Below, in pieces: positions 21,903 through 34,625 of a stretch of DNA of 64,000 nt. The notes below the pieces were generated by a model, which saw only the letters and a list, made by a program, of their open reading frames with translations, did not search any database and had not been told where the DNA came from. The position numbers and the translations under genes were made by a program. How positions within the stretch are numbered: the stretch's first letter is position 1; each line of letters begins with the position of its first letter. Location of the stretch: NCBI RefSeq assembly GCF_023856365.1, contig NC_064554.1:1851001-1915000 (forward strand), given 5' to 3'. This stretch comes from Brienomyrus brachyistius (lineage: Eukaryota; Chordata; Actinopteri; Osteoglossiformes; Mormyridae).

Positions 21903-22164
21903 AATGGTGACTAAAGGGTGTTATTTCATATGTATGTAACCGGTACGAGTAGCGACCATATAGCTGAAAAGGGGACCTTTATTTTGATACCAAGAGGGGA
22001 CTTTTATGTTGATATGGGGGTGCGGTATTCCAGCAGATTTATACCCGCGTAATCTCGCGATTCGAATCGAAGTACTGTTTGGTCTCGATGGTTTCTTGGG
22101 AAGAGGGAGTGCGGCAAGTAGTATTCCTCTGGATAAGGCGGACCGCTCTTTGTGAAGTTTTGCC

Positions 22165-22320
22165 AAGAGGGTCCAGCTGCAGAAGACTGTAGAGTGGAGC
22201 TCCACAGGAAATATGTCAGCTCCACAGGAAACACGTGATCTTTAAGAATGTGTTTCCTGTGGAGCTGACATATTTCCTGTGGAGCTCCACTCTTCAGTCG
22301 TCTGCAGCTGGACCCTTCTC
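22165..22320. repeat. Long near-perfect hairpin, about 70-bp arms, 12-base loop
   Basis: The left arm (about 22165-22235) and right arm (about 22248-22320) are almost perfectly complementary. Each arm carries two copies of AGCTCCACAGGAAA. The arms begin and end with GTCCAGCTGCAG or its complement. It is not flanked by a recognisable target duplication and lies in DNA with no identified element. Confidence 0.9.
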
Positions 22321-23280
22321 AAGTTTTGGGGCATTGATGGGGAGGGACGAATGCATTTGCTCAAAGGCACAAGGGGGCGAAGTCTTGTACCCAGAATAAG
22401 ATTGTTTGCAAAGACAAGGTATGGGTTTTATCTTCTTTCCTAACATAGCTAATTGCTGTTGAGCCGGACAGAGTTTTAATTATTGACGGACGCGATGGTA
22501 ATATATAAAAGAGCGACCGGAGGTGAAAACCTGATCGGCTGGTGTGAGGGCGGGTCCTCTGAAGGTAGATAAACGCTTTTGCTGGGTGGGATACATGTTG
22601 GTTTTATGTTTATTATGAGGAATGGAGTGTGGGTTTTATAATTTCTGTTTTGGTATTTGCAGGAAACCGCAACTTTTGGGGAAAGTTGTAGCCACTGTTT
22701 CTCCTCCCCTCTTTTAGGGCGTAATGTATATACTGCCTTTGTAAAATTATCTGCGGACATTACACATGTATGACTCCGCTGATACCATGGACTATCTCAG
22801 GTGACTCTGTCTGTACCCTCTAGCAGGCTGTCTATAGGCTTATCAGGTGGGGCCTGGGACCAGTGCTCTGACAGGACCAGTGCTCTGATGACCCCAGTGT
22901 GTGTATTGGAGTCCATTTGCTGTGCGCTGTCGGTATGTTTTTTTGGTTTTTATTTTGTTTTGTAGTGAGGACTATTTTGTTGTTTTGAGTATATGGTATT
23001 TTGTTTTGTTTAAACCTGGGGTGCTAAACGAGCAACAGGGTCCCAGCCTGCTGTAAGGATATCTCTGGCCGCCCAGTGGCGCGGGCCGGGGTTTTGATCT
23101 ACCTACTGACGGATATACTTCACCAGTGGAAACATCAACCCGGTCATCGGGAGTTATTGAACCCGCCCTTCTTTGTTGTGATTGTTAATAAAACCAATAA
23201 ATACTTTTATGATCCAGCCCCAATTCCTCCTGTGTGCTCCTTTTGGATACCGCTTGATTAGGGGGGTACTCGCTCAAGGT
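22321..23280 (+). other. Unrecognised unit with TATA-like and poly(A)-like signals
   Basis: Downstream of the hairpin a TATATAAAAGAGCG box (about 22502) precedes G-rich then T-rich DNA with several GT- and AG-like splice signals. A double AATAAA (AATAAAACCAATAAA) occurs near 23188-23202. No convincing coding frame is seen. A direct repeat ACCAGTGCTCTGA lies near 22859 and 22875. It could be a non-coding transcription unit or part of an unidentified repeat. Confidence 0.35.
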
Positions 23281-23394
23281 CACATCTAAGAATGTTAAAA
23301 GCCGTATTTAGAAGGTCATAAACAGGTTTTATATGCTCTAACTACAAAAATATTCGATGTATAAATAAAGAATCCTACTCTACTAGGGCTGACT

Positions 23395-24115
23395 GTATTG
23401 CTGAAAGTATTGGGACGCCCCTCCAAATTATTGAATTCAGGTGTTCCAATCACTTCCATAGCCACGGATGTATAAAGTCAAGCACCTAGGCATGCAGACT
23501 CTCAAATGTTTGTAGAAGCAAAGAATGCATTGCTCTCAGGAGCTTTGTAAATTCAAGTGTGGTACCGTGATGGAATGCTACCTGTGCAATAAGTTCATTC
23601 ATGAAATTTCCTCACTACTAAACATCCCACGGACAACTGTTAGTGGTATTATAAGAAAGTGGAAGCAACTGGGAGCAACAGAAACTCAGCCACGAAGTGG
23701 TAGGCCACGTAAAATCACAGAGCAGGGACAACGTATACTGAGGCACATAGTGTGCTGAAGTCACCAACTGTCTGCAAAGTCAATAGCTACAGACCTCCAA
23801 ACTTTGTGGGGCCTTCAGATTAGCTCAAGAACACTGTGCAGAGAACTTCATGGAATGGGTTTCCATGGTTGAGCAGCTGCATCCGAGCCTTTCATCATCA
23901 AGAGTAATGCAAAGTGTCAGATACAGTGGTGTAAAGTACGCCGCCACTGGACCCCAGAGCAGTAGAGACGTGGTCTTTGGAGTGACTAATCACGCTTCTC
24001 TGTTTGGAAATCCGATGGATGAGTCTGGGTTTGGCGGTTGCCAGGGGAACAGTACTTGCCTGACTGCATTGTGTTAAGTGTAAAGTTTGGTGGAGGAGGG
24101 GTTATGGTGTGGGGT
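23395..24115 (+). pseudogene. Tc1-like transposon remnant with transposase fragments
   Basis: A frame near 23570-23757 reads SSLLNIPRTTVSGIIRKWK then SGRPRKIT, the Tc1 helix-turn-helix and GRPR hook. Downstream pieces in shifted frames retain ARTLCRELH-like, WSNRDLW-like and GGGVMVWGCFS-like sequence (near 24090). It starts at an inverted-repeat-like TATTGGGACGCCCCTCC. Multiple frameshifts and the loss of the catalytic C-terminal third make it dead. Confidence 0.85.
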
Positions 24116-24129
24116 TGTTTTTCAGGGGT

Positions 24130-24575
24130 TGGGCAATTCTCAGCTATTCTTGAGTGCTTTTAGCTGTATGTTTTGGGTCATTACCCTGCTGGAGAGCACA
24201 TCACCTGCGACTGAGGCTGAGCTTTCTGACACAGGGTAGTATGTTTCACTTCAGGATTCCTTGGTAGTCTTTTTCATTGTGTCCTGCACAGATTCAAGGT
24301 TCCCAGTGTCAGACGCATAAAAGTAGCCTCAAAACAAAACCGGAACATAAAGCTGCTTGGAGATGGTCTTGCAGCTTTTGCCTTTAACATTGTTACCTAT
24401 AATAATCATTCTGAGCTCCTCAGACAGCTCTCTTCTTTGCTCTCTCTGGCCCATGTTCAGTGTGGTGCACACAGTGATACCAAACAACACAGTAGCATGT
24501 TCTTTCCCTTTAAATAGGCTGAATGGCTGATGAAAAGCTTGAAGGTGCCTGTGATACTAATTAAGGTTAAACACT
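24130..24575 (-). pseudogene. Second Tc1-like transposase, N-terminal fragment
   Basis: From an ATG at about 24455 on the minus strand the frame reads MGQREQRRELSEELRM, then KGKSCKTISKQLYVP, a Tc1-type helix-turn-helix start. Upstream is the AT-rich leader typical of these elements. The frame is lost within about 60 codons. It abuts, head on, the plus-strand Tc1 remnant that ends near 24115. Confidence 0.65.
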
Positions 24576-25019
24576 TAGTTTGAAAGATGACTGACTATAA
24601 TGCAAGGATAAATACTGTTCTGTCATATCTTTCTAAAATAAACAACAAATAATTTCTTTTTACAATTTTATTGGTTTACTCTACCACATACTAAAGGAAA
24701 GCAACTATACATTAGACAATTGCTTTTAATTGAATCACTTTTCAGAGAATTAAAGGATTGTTTCAATGAGCTGAAAGGCTACCATCAAATTTGTCCACGT
24801 CTGTATGTTTTGAAATTGTGTTATATTTATGATTGTGCAGCAAGTTTCAATGAGGGAAACTGCATTAAAATTTCTCCATTAAACCCAAGGGCAGAGGAGG
24901 GTTCTCAGTCGTGGTGAGGAGGGTTGGGGTCCCTTCTGTAAATATTGTAGGGGGCCCTTGCCACGATGGGCCCGGAGGTGGGTGCCCCTCCGCCTTCCCC
25001 CCCTGCTTACTCCACTACT

Positions 25020-25130
25020 GAATCAGGTATGGAGGGAAATAAATGACACCACACAACAAGGAAAGGGAGTGAAAATCCACTGTGTGGGGAAGGGATGGGA
25101 AAACTACCATGGCCATTTTGACCTGAGGTC
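25020..25130 (+). repeat. Dispersed repeat shared with 53709-53830
   Basis: AATCAGGTATGGAGGGAAAT, then CAACAAGGAAAGGGAG and CACTGTGTGGGGAAGGGATG recur with about 90% identity at 53709-53830. No coding frame is shared. The source element is unknown. Confidence 0.7.
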
Positions 25131-25214
25131 CTGCATCAGAGTTTTGGTTTTAATTACTAGAGTTGCAATTCCCCCTAAATCACAAACAGCAAAGTCACCT
25201 GACATTTCCTCCAT

Positions 25215-25684
25215 GTACAGCCATAGCCCATGCATCTCCTGGAAGTTAACAGAACTATTACAACTGTTTATGGAATATGACGTGAATATGAACTGGCAGT
25301 ATGTTTACAATACCATCCATCCATCTTCACACACCTTCGGGGACCATATATCTGGAAACCTAGGACACACAGCGGAGGAAGGCCCTGGATGGGATGGCAG
25401 GCCATTGTAGGACAGTTACAATGCAATATTAGCGATAAACCTAACTTTAACCTCTTATATTAAGGTTCCAGATTGATCTGGGCTATAATTCTGAAGATCT
25501 GGTATTACACTTTAACCCTTGTTTTGCTACAGTATTACTAGGGACAGTACTGAGTATTAACAGTAGTTTAGTATTGTTAGGGACAGTACTGAGTATTAAC
25601 AGTAGTATAGTATTATTAGGTTCTGGCTTTGTTGGAAGATGTTGTGTAGCTGCAGTACTGCATACACTTGTAACTAGGCATTCA
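25215..25684. repeat. Segmental duplicate A, 3' flank of gvin1-like gene
   Basis: This stretch recurs at 45172-45670 with high identity. It includes a 39-bp tandem unit (GGGACAGTACTGAGTATTAA core), present twice here and three times in the other copy. Homology stops abruptly after TAGGCATTCA. In the other copy the next bases belong to the gvin1 C-terminal exon. Confidence 0.93.
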
Positions 25685-26904
25685 ATGGGAGCTTAGCCTA
25701 GCTACACTTAGTCGACTCCTCAACAGCATGCAAGCTAAATGCAAGTAAATGTACAGAGATCAAATTACTCCTGAAGAACATACTGGAGGAGTATGAAGCA
25801 GACAGGGAAAGTAGGACAGTTAAGGCAATTCACATAAAGAAATATTAAAAGGCATAACAGGAATGCAAGTTTCTCCTTCGTTACTCTACAGGTGACGATA
25901 AAGATGACGGAAAATGACTTCGAGGTGGAGGGGGGGGTGGGCTGCGTAACCTAACTTACGTTCGGGTCAAAGGTCACTTCAGACTGAAGTCCTTCAAGAT
26001 CTGTTAAATGGTTTGAGGTAGGATGAGGAAGTCTCTGCACAGAATGCACGGTAACAACAAACACTTAGAAATGATGGTTTTTATTGTCAAAAACTATTGA
26101 TTACATTTAATAAGCTAAATAACTTGTAAAATGTCGATTTTTCTGGAAAATGAAATTAAAACTAACTGGAATACTAATTATCGATAAAAATACTAATAAA
26201 GACATTATTTTTTTTGTTTGATATTATATTTCTGATTATGAAAGAAAAATATGAGGGAACAGTTTGGTACTTGTATACTTAACCCAGAGCAAAGTCTATG
26301 GGGATGAAACAAATTTGGGAAAAGCACATGTTGTACTTTCATACCACTTTTAACATTTATCAAGTTAAAATGCATAAAGTTATATCATACAAGAAATGGA
26401 TTTTAAAAACTTAAATTGCAATAAAAATGAAAAGACAGTTACCCGGATCTAAAATAAAAAAATTCAGATCAATGATCTGAATGAAAAACCAAATGTGAAA
26501 CATTTGATATCCTAAAAATGAAAACTTAGATATGATGTTATTTATTTATTTATTTGCAGAAACAAATGAATGGTGATAAAAGATCATATGAAAGTAACCA
26601 CATCTTCGGTCTGAGTCTCCACCCCTTCAATCTTCTGTTACAGTGTATGAGATACAACAAACAAAGGGGAAGCAGAGTGCAGAGGACTTTTGGTTTTGAT
26701 TGAACTTTGATTTCCTTTGCATTTCTACTGAATTTGATTGAATTTTGATTTCCACTGTGTTTATACTACATTTTATTGATCGTAGATTGTTGATGAACAT
26801 CTTACTGCATTGACAACCTAGCATTTTTACTTGTGTTGTTGTCACCATTAGTATTAAGGAAAATCCACAATAATTCCTCCTCAAGGCAACAACAGAATCT
26901 TGTT
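25685..26904. other. gvin1 3' UTR and downstream DNA
   Basis: AT-rich, without coding frames. The minus-strand AATAAA cluster at 26538-26556 (TTATTTATTTATTTATTT on the plus strand) is a plausible poly(A) signal for the gvin1-like gene, about 350 bases past its distal stop. The same motif family (AUUUA) would also be an AU-rich instability element if transcribed. Confidence 0.4.
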
Positions 26905-29900
26905 TCAGATGAGCTTTAAGCTCCTGAGTGCTTGTTCTTTTGTAAATGCTCTCCAAGCTTGGGGAATCTCACCACGTCCATGGAATTTCCTGTTGTAATA
27001 CTTCTCCAGGTCACTTTGAAATCGGCATACAAACCACTTCCAGTACGGAAGCTGGGAATTATCGGGAGTAATACTCCAGCATTCGTAACTAGGACCAGCT
27101 TCTCTGTATCGTTTATATGGACATGAATCCTTCTTACTACAGGTGTGTGAGGGGTAGAATTCCTTATCACTTGCAACTGAAGTTGTACAAAATCCAATAC
27201 AGAGATTATCAGTCCCTCTGTGTGTCCATCCATTGATTCCATTGGTTCGGTGAAAAGGGACTTGATGATCCCCATCGTGATCTTTCATTGTGTTGGTGCA
27301 GATGGCTTTGCAGAAGGGACACTGCACCCAGCAACATTCACACAACTGCTTGGTCAGAATCTCATCGGGCCCTTCTCTAAATTCATTCAAACTGATGGAG
27401 GACTTTGAAGCAAAATTCTCTTCTACCTGCTCAATGACTGTGCCAAGAGACTTTTCCATCGCTTCCTGAAGAAAATCAAAGTTAGTAATATCTTGATGGT
27501 TCATACCTTTGATGTCATTTTCTGCAAATCTCAGTTCATCAGTCAGCTGTCTGGAAAACACCTTAAGCCACATGTTTACATCACCTTTACTCTGTTTGGT
27601 GTCTGCTGTTGCTGTATTTGTTGCATGAACCAAACACTGATGCTTCTGTGTAATGTTCTTTTTGATTATCGACAGGATATTAGTGTTTGCAGTGCAGAGA
27701 TAATTCTCCACATTATGTTTTATGAAGTTTCTGAAGTGTTTCTCTGGGGTGTGTATGTACTCCATGAACTTGTCAAAGTTCTCTTCCTGTGCCAGTGATC
27801 TCAGGATGTGCATCTCCATACCTGATCGGTTCCCGCTAAAGGCCGGGAAACTGGCCCTCATTTCTCCAGCTATATCAATGGCTGTTTTGTCACACACTGC
27901 CTGATAAATGGATAATTTCAGTTTGGTGCAGATGAACTCTGCAAACACTGCTGTTGATGTTGCACCCTGACAGTAGCTTTTGAAGATGCTGTAGTACTGC
28001 GGTTACATTTTGAATAGGTAACTTTTCACATCATTTTTTTCTTTGAACTCCACGTGAAGCTCAGTAAATTTCCTCTCTGCAATTTCACACACATAGAGCA
28101 AAAGGTTTATGATTAATTCTTTTTTAAAATGAAATTTTTGGTGTTCTGATTCAAACTTCTTCACTTTCTGTTTGACAACATTCTTTATTTTCTGAATGTA
28201 ACTGTCATTGTAACCAATTGTTAAAACTGGTTGTTCTTTAATGTATTCCTCCATTTCTCTGGCAATATCTTTCATTACAGTCCTTATCTTATCTTGATCT
28301 TCTGATGTTAGACTTTTAGAAAACATTTCGTTGTTTTCTGTATTGTTGTTTTTAGTAACGTCTTTACTCATTTTAGTTTCTTGCTTAATTGAAGAGGTTT
28401 CCATTTGTTCATCTCTGACACAAAAATAATGTTCCCTTAATGATATGTAAGTTGAATAATCTCTTATGCACAAAATATTTCTGTATTCTGCAGAATCTTT
28501 TTGTTTATGAACCAGCCCCCTTTCATTGTCTTCAGATAGGATACGTAGAATGTCCTCTCCTACCGTAATGCTCTTAATGGGAGTCATGCCTTGTGTCAGC
28601 TCTGAAACCCACACAGTCCACAATGAATCAAACTCTTTCTTTGATTCCTCTTCATTGCTCATATCTTTCAGTTTTAATGCCAGCTCTTTGCTCTTATTGA
28701 AAAGCTCATTTTCATACTGTGATCTCTTTTCATCTACCTTCTTACAAGCTTCCCTCTGCTGAATAACTATATCAAATTTCCTTTTTGTTCCTCTAAGAAG
28801 GTCATCATGAAGCTCATTGATCTTGCATAGAAATCTTTCTTTCCACTGAACTAGGACCTCCTTATCTTGGCTTTCTTCAAAGTATTCAATCATATTTTTC
28901 TTAACCTGCTCATAGGGCTCCTTCAGTTCTTCAACAAGAAATGTTTCAGGTACCATATCAAGCATTCCATTTTCAATCCTGTTATGTAGTTTGTTTTCAG
29001 TCATCAACATTGCCCTCCTGAGTGTCCATGTCCATTTCCCATACTCAGTCTCCAGTTGTCTGTATATGGAAATCTCCAAAGTATTCTTAAAACTGAAAAC
29101 AAAGTTTTCATTCAGGAGAGCATTCCAAAGATCATGGATCCTGGTTTTGAAATGTGGCAACTTTTGTCCTCTTTGAAACGACTTGCTTTGTGAAAGATGT
29201 CCACTGATCTCTGTGTTAGAGAATATCGTTTGTTTTAGGTCCTGGGTGTTCTCACTGTAACATGGATTTGGGGGGGCCATTGGTGGGCTGCCTTCCCAAA
29301 GCTGTGCAAAATACTTCACATCTCTTGTTATATCGAAAGTGATGACATCACTGAAAGACTTCATATCACATTCTTCTTCTGTGGCAGCCAGTTGGGTCAT
29401 TTTATCGAGTTTCTCCTGCAGGTGCCTTTTCACCTCCATGTTTTTCTCGCTAGCTGTGATATCTCCCACATTCTGATGAACAAAAACACACCTGGGAGAC
29501 AGCTTCACTTTTTTCATTCTTAAAAAAGCCTGAACTACAATTTGAAGAATGTCTTGCATTTCTGATGGATTTTCTCCAAATATGTTGATTAAGGTCATAT
29601 CTCCGAGGCCAATGACAAAAGTCGCCAATTCATTGTCATGGTGGAGTGTTTCTTTACCGGCCAACTCCAAAGCTCTTAGGCCCTCTGTGTCAACAACAAG
29701 AACATAGTCAAAACTTTGCTGCATTTTCATGTCTTCACTGAGTTCCACGAGCTGCATGAAAGCACCACGTGTGCATCTTCCAGCACTGACAGCAAACTGC
29801 AACCCAAACATTGCATTCAGCATTGTAGATTTTCCGGTGCTCTGAACACCCAAGACAGACAGAACAAAGATGCGTTTGTCCCCAAGTCGCTTAATGACTT

Positions 29901-32900
29901 CATTCAATACAGCATCTATCCAGTTCAGAGGAACATGTGCTGCATCCCCGTCCATTAGCTCCAATGGGTACCCAGATATCATGAGTTCTGCAGCCAGTTG
30001 AGGTAACAAAGAAATGTTCCTCATTTCTCCTTTTATCATTATCTGATCTTTATGATCTTTCCAGGCTTCATAAATTTGACCAACTTCTCTCAGAAAGTGC
30101 TCAATTCCAAACATAGCAGCATTTATCTGCTCTAATATGTTGTCCAGTTCCTGTTCGATCATTTCCAATTTCTCCGATATACAATGTTCTTTTTTTAAAG
30201 ACAGGACAGTGGACCACTTTTCTCCATATTTGTGTTGAAGATCTAATAGTGTGACTGAGGAACGATCATCCATCAGAATCCCCAACCATTTTAAGAAATA
30301 TGTTTTTTGATTTGAATCCAGAGTTGCCAGGTTATCGATAAATGATTCCATGAGGTCACTCAGACCGCAGATTCTTTGTTCTTTTCGTATTATTCTCATG
30401 TCCTGTTCTATTCTACTCTTGTGCTTCTCAATATCTCCATGTAAGCGATACAGATCTTTGTTTTTTTGGCTCCAGTCTTGCCACAGTTTCCCCTGACAAG
30501 GTAGAAACTTCTCTTTGATTTTGAACAGCTTGGTTTCTTTCAGTTGCTCCAGCAAGTCAAGTGCACATGCCTTCCCTTTTTTACAGTCTTCATTGTCCTC
30601 ATCCACTTTGAAATCTGAATTCTGCAATGCATCTTCAAGATTGAAGGCCTGATATGGTTTAGATAAACTTTCTTTGATGACTTTAGTCAAATTCTCTGTT
30701 ATATCAAAGCGATTTCTATTTTTTAACCCAATTTTATATTTTCCCTCAGACACTTCAGTTACAGCACTGTCATCATCATCAAGCAAACATATTAGAGGTT
30801 TAGAGGAACTGAAAAGCTTCACTACAACATCAAAAGCTTTATCATCTTGGCTTAGGTTTGGTAAAAAGACAACATTGACTGAGGCAAATTTGGTCAAAAA
30901 CATTCGTTGCAACTCATTTTCTTCCGCATCACCATGGAGATTGCAGAACGCCACACAGTCCCTGAAATTTTCAGTATCTTTCCCAGAAGGACAGTACCAA
31001 GCAATTTCCACAACTCCATCCATCAACAAGCGTTTTTGACTGTTTCCTGGACAGTCTCTGTGGAAGAACGTGTTGTGTCGTTGGTTGATTAAGCCGTTCA
31101 ACAGCAAAGACTTGGAAGTGGACACTGAGCCTAGCTTGAACACTGACACCATCGGCAATGCGGCTTTGTAGATTGGCATGGCTTTGGTTGTCATTTCACC
31201 GGAGTCTTCAGGTGACTTCCAGCTTTTGGTTATTTGCCGAAATGTCCAGAGTGGACATTCTATCTCTTGAGTGGTGGGGTTAATCACAAGGAGTGGCAGT
31301 GCGTACTGACACAGGGACAGCTTAGTAACCATGTACTGCTTAAGAAAATCATCTGCACAATGAAACACAGCCATCTGAACATCCATTGGGTGGATACAAT
31401 TCTTTGTGTTGCTCTCGCCATCACACACCGTTTTTCCAAAGAGTGCATTATGAACAGATGTTGGGGCATCGTTGATTCTAGGCTTATCGATAGACCTTTC
31501 ACTGCATGTGTTACTGTTCTCCTCTGTGACAGTTACATATCTGGACCTGTAGTCCATCATCAACAATCTCTGCAGAAAAGCATAGGGCAGGTCTTTCTCT
31601 GTTTGCAGCTGGAGCTGCAGCAATGAGGAGCAACTCATTTGAAGAAAATCTTTCATTGTTAATTTATCCTGTAGCTGAAGTCGCATCAGGAGGTCTTTAA
31701 TTTCCATGGAGTTGCGTAGTTTACGTTCAGCCGTCTTGCTCTCATTTTGGCCTGCTCTCACTTTGGTGTCCTTTAGAATAAATTACATCACACTGTTAGT
31801 AGAAATTAAACAAATAATGTCACTCATATTAAGATTATTTTTCTTCTGGCCCTATCAGCAAATAATCCAAATTTATGTTTTTCTTCATAAAGGATGGTTT
31901 TCCACTGCAGTTTTCCCGAAAGTACCAAAAGCGCGGTACTTCAAGGTGTTGGTTTTCAGCTGCTATAAAAACTGGATACTGTCGCTGACTGACATCACAA
32001 CACGAAGTGGAGTATTTTGTACTATATATATTGTATATTATAGGGGTGGGTGATACCTGCATCCCAGATCAATCTTTTTCATACCTTCACGCTGTACGGA
32101 CTTTATAGTGCATGGGGTTTAAGTTTTGATAAAACATTTTTACTCTGTCATAGGAAAAAAATTACATAGCAAGCTTTGCAGTTTTAATAAAGTTTCCTTT
32201 AAGTTAATCAAGTATATGTTTAAAAATGATGTGCTGCATAATTATGTTCATCCTTGTTGTTTAAATCGCTTCTAGGTGGGTTTGTAAGAAATTTATGTTG
32301 AACTCCTTTTCTGTTTTATAAATATCCCAATATTTATTACAACAAAATCACATTGCGATATTTAAACATTTTGCCCTAGTATATTATACAAAATACTTTT
32401 ATTTTCTGTCATGCCTTCCTGATCTCATTGTATTTGTTCTTCTGACCAGATCGTAATTAAAGCGTAGGTCTCTTCATTTGCCCATGTATCCATTATTATT
32501 ACTTTCTTAACTCCATTTATTTTTGGTTTCTGAGTTTGTAACTTTTTTCCCCAAGAGAGCAGTTGTTCTGTGTTTAGAGGCAGGCTATTTGCACAACCAA
32601 TTCGACAAAGAAAGCATTTCAAGTCCCACCCCAAAGTACCAATAAAGTACCCCAGCTGGTTTGGTACTTCAGGTCCTGAAACTTTTGGTGCCGGTAATCG
32701 ACCACAAGTGAATGAAAAAGTGAACGTACCGAAAGTATGGTCCCAGTTGCGGTGGAAAAGTACCCTAATATGGTGGAAGTCAATGCAGCATCAATAGTCC
32801 TAAGTGTAACAATACTAATGGCCAAGTCAGCAAATATTTACCTTGACTTCAACTGCGACATCTTCATTGCTGGATGAATGACGTTCTCCATGTAGTGATT

Positions 32901-34072
32901 AGATAAAGATAACGTTTAAAAGACAAACAGACATGACTGATTCCTGTACATTTTAAGCTTTAATTTTCACTTTTTCTTTGCTCCTGGATCACTACAGCCA
33001 TCTCATAGCTCCATTATAAGCTCCAGAATATCTCCCAAATGTTAACAGTAGTAACAAATCCTGTTTAAATACCTGATGCAGGAGTCTCCTCTTCTGGCAT
33101 CTCAGTATGTCCAGCGAAAGGTTCTCGCTGGTCTTCGTCTGCTTTCTCCACATTGTACATGTCTATGGTGTAGCAACGTTGCGTGTTCCCCGATAGCATG
33201 ACCTTTACCTTTTCAAGCAGCTCTATGACAACAGCTGAGTCATTTTTGCTTTGATGACATGTGTGGTACCTTCCTCCACACCGATCTAGAATTAGCTCAA
33301 GAACAGTGTTTCCCTTCAGGTCGTTCACGACTCTGTCCTCATTTGCATCATCATATGTAATAATTATGATTGTGAACTCCAGAGATTTTTTTCCAAACGT
33401 CGCCAGCAGCCAATCCAATCCACAATTCTCTGTGATTTGACCCAGGGGTACGACCAGGAGGAAAGCATGGATTTCGTGGTTACAGAGGGAGACCCACTGC
33501 TGCTGCCAGTCGACCTTCTGGAAGAGTTCAGTGTCCTGGAAGCCCAGCATGTTGATCACAGAAAAGCGACGTCCAGAGACATTGCAATTTCTCAGTGTGA
33601 CCTGTGGGCGCCCACTCATTTCTGGCTGAAACTTCTGATTTCCTAAGGAAATGCTCCCTGATCCAGCCAGCAACATGGTGAGCTCTGCGGTTTTCGGCTG
33701 TTCATGTAAAACTGCTGAAATTTTAAAAGAGAACATTTAACAGAAACTTAAAGATCGTAATAATTTTGAAAACATTTTCTATGCCCTTAACTTAATCAAA
33801 TTAATAAAATTAATTCTTAATTAATTTTGTTAATTACTATGTCTAAATTATGATGTACTACCAGATTACATTGAACATATGTATCTAACTACTAACAGGA
33901 TTCAACCGGCATGGCAACAGGAAAAAGAAACTTTTTAGGACAAGGGGTAAAGACATAAAAACATACATAAACAAAGAATACAAACACAATAATACAAAGA
34001 TGAAATACAGTATAAATATACAATATTTTCATCAGTAATTATTCAGATCTGAAACAACTACAGATCTATGAG

Positions 34073-34353
34073 TGTCATGCCCGGCTCGTACGATCCTCAT
34101 GTGTGCCACGCCCCCTAATTATCCACGTGTGCTTCCCTGATCGTACCCAGCTGTGTCTGATTATGTTTGCCCAGTCTTGTGTATTTTAGTCAGTGTCTTG
34201 GCTTGGTTCCCTGTCCGTCATTGATGTTTGTGACTCGTAAGTGCTGGTGTCCTGTCCGTCCCAAGCTTTATTAAAGCCCCGTTTTTCCCGAATTTCGCCT
34301 GCTCCTTTCCTGCTTCCTGTACGCTCACCTGTTTTACCAGCCCGATCGTGACA
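34073..34353 (+). mobile_element. Solo LTR in gvin1-like intron 1
   Basis: 281 bp, TGTCATGCCC to CGATCGTGACA, close to the LTRs at 58.0/60.2 kb. It keeps CCTGTGTATTT-like TATA sequence, CTGTCCGTCATTGATG and a poly(A)-like TTAAAGCC region. The flanking pentamers ATGAG and GTGAC differ, so no target duplication is visible. Confidence 0.85.
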
Positions 34354-34489
34354 GTGACAGTCTTTAATAAGATTTTTAAAAGCTAAAATTTGAATGTTTT
34401 TTTTGTAAATCATTCTAGTCTCTGGTGGCAGCAGTCTAGAATAACAAACCAAACTTTGTGTTTGGGGTTTCTCAATAATATGAGTTTAA

Positions 34490-34625
34490 CCCGAGAACCA
34501 TATTAATGAAAGACCAGAGACTCTAATACGGCTCAATCTGTCAAGAAGAACAGTGTGATCAATGGTATAAAAAGCTTTGGCAAGATCTATAAAAATAGCT
34601 GAACAATATTTTTTTAATCTAAAGT
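34490..34625 (-). pseudogene. LINE reverse transcriptase fragment in gvin1-like intron 1
   Basis: The minus strand reads AIFIDLAKAFYTIDHTVLL then DRLSRI. This is RT motif A (F-D-x-x-K-A-F-D) of a CR1/L2/Rex1-like LINE, with the second Asp changed to Tyr. Only about 45 codons remain. Confidence 0.75.

Noticed and set aside
28000..28010. Programmed stop-codon readthrough to explain the gvin1 TAA
   Set aside because: The stop context (TAA followed by CCG) is not a known readthrough context, so a simple nonsense change is more likely.
27220..31626. Plus-strand frames within the gvin1 exon
   Set aside because: Shadows of the minus-strand coding exon.
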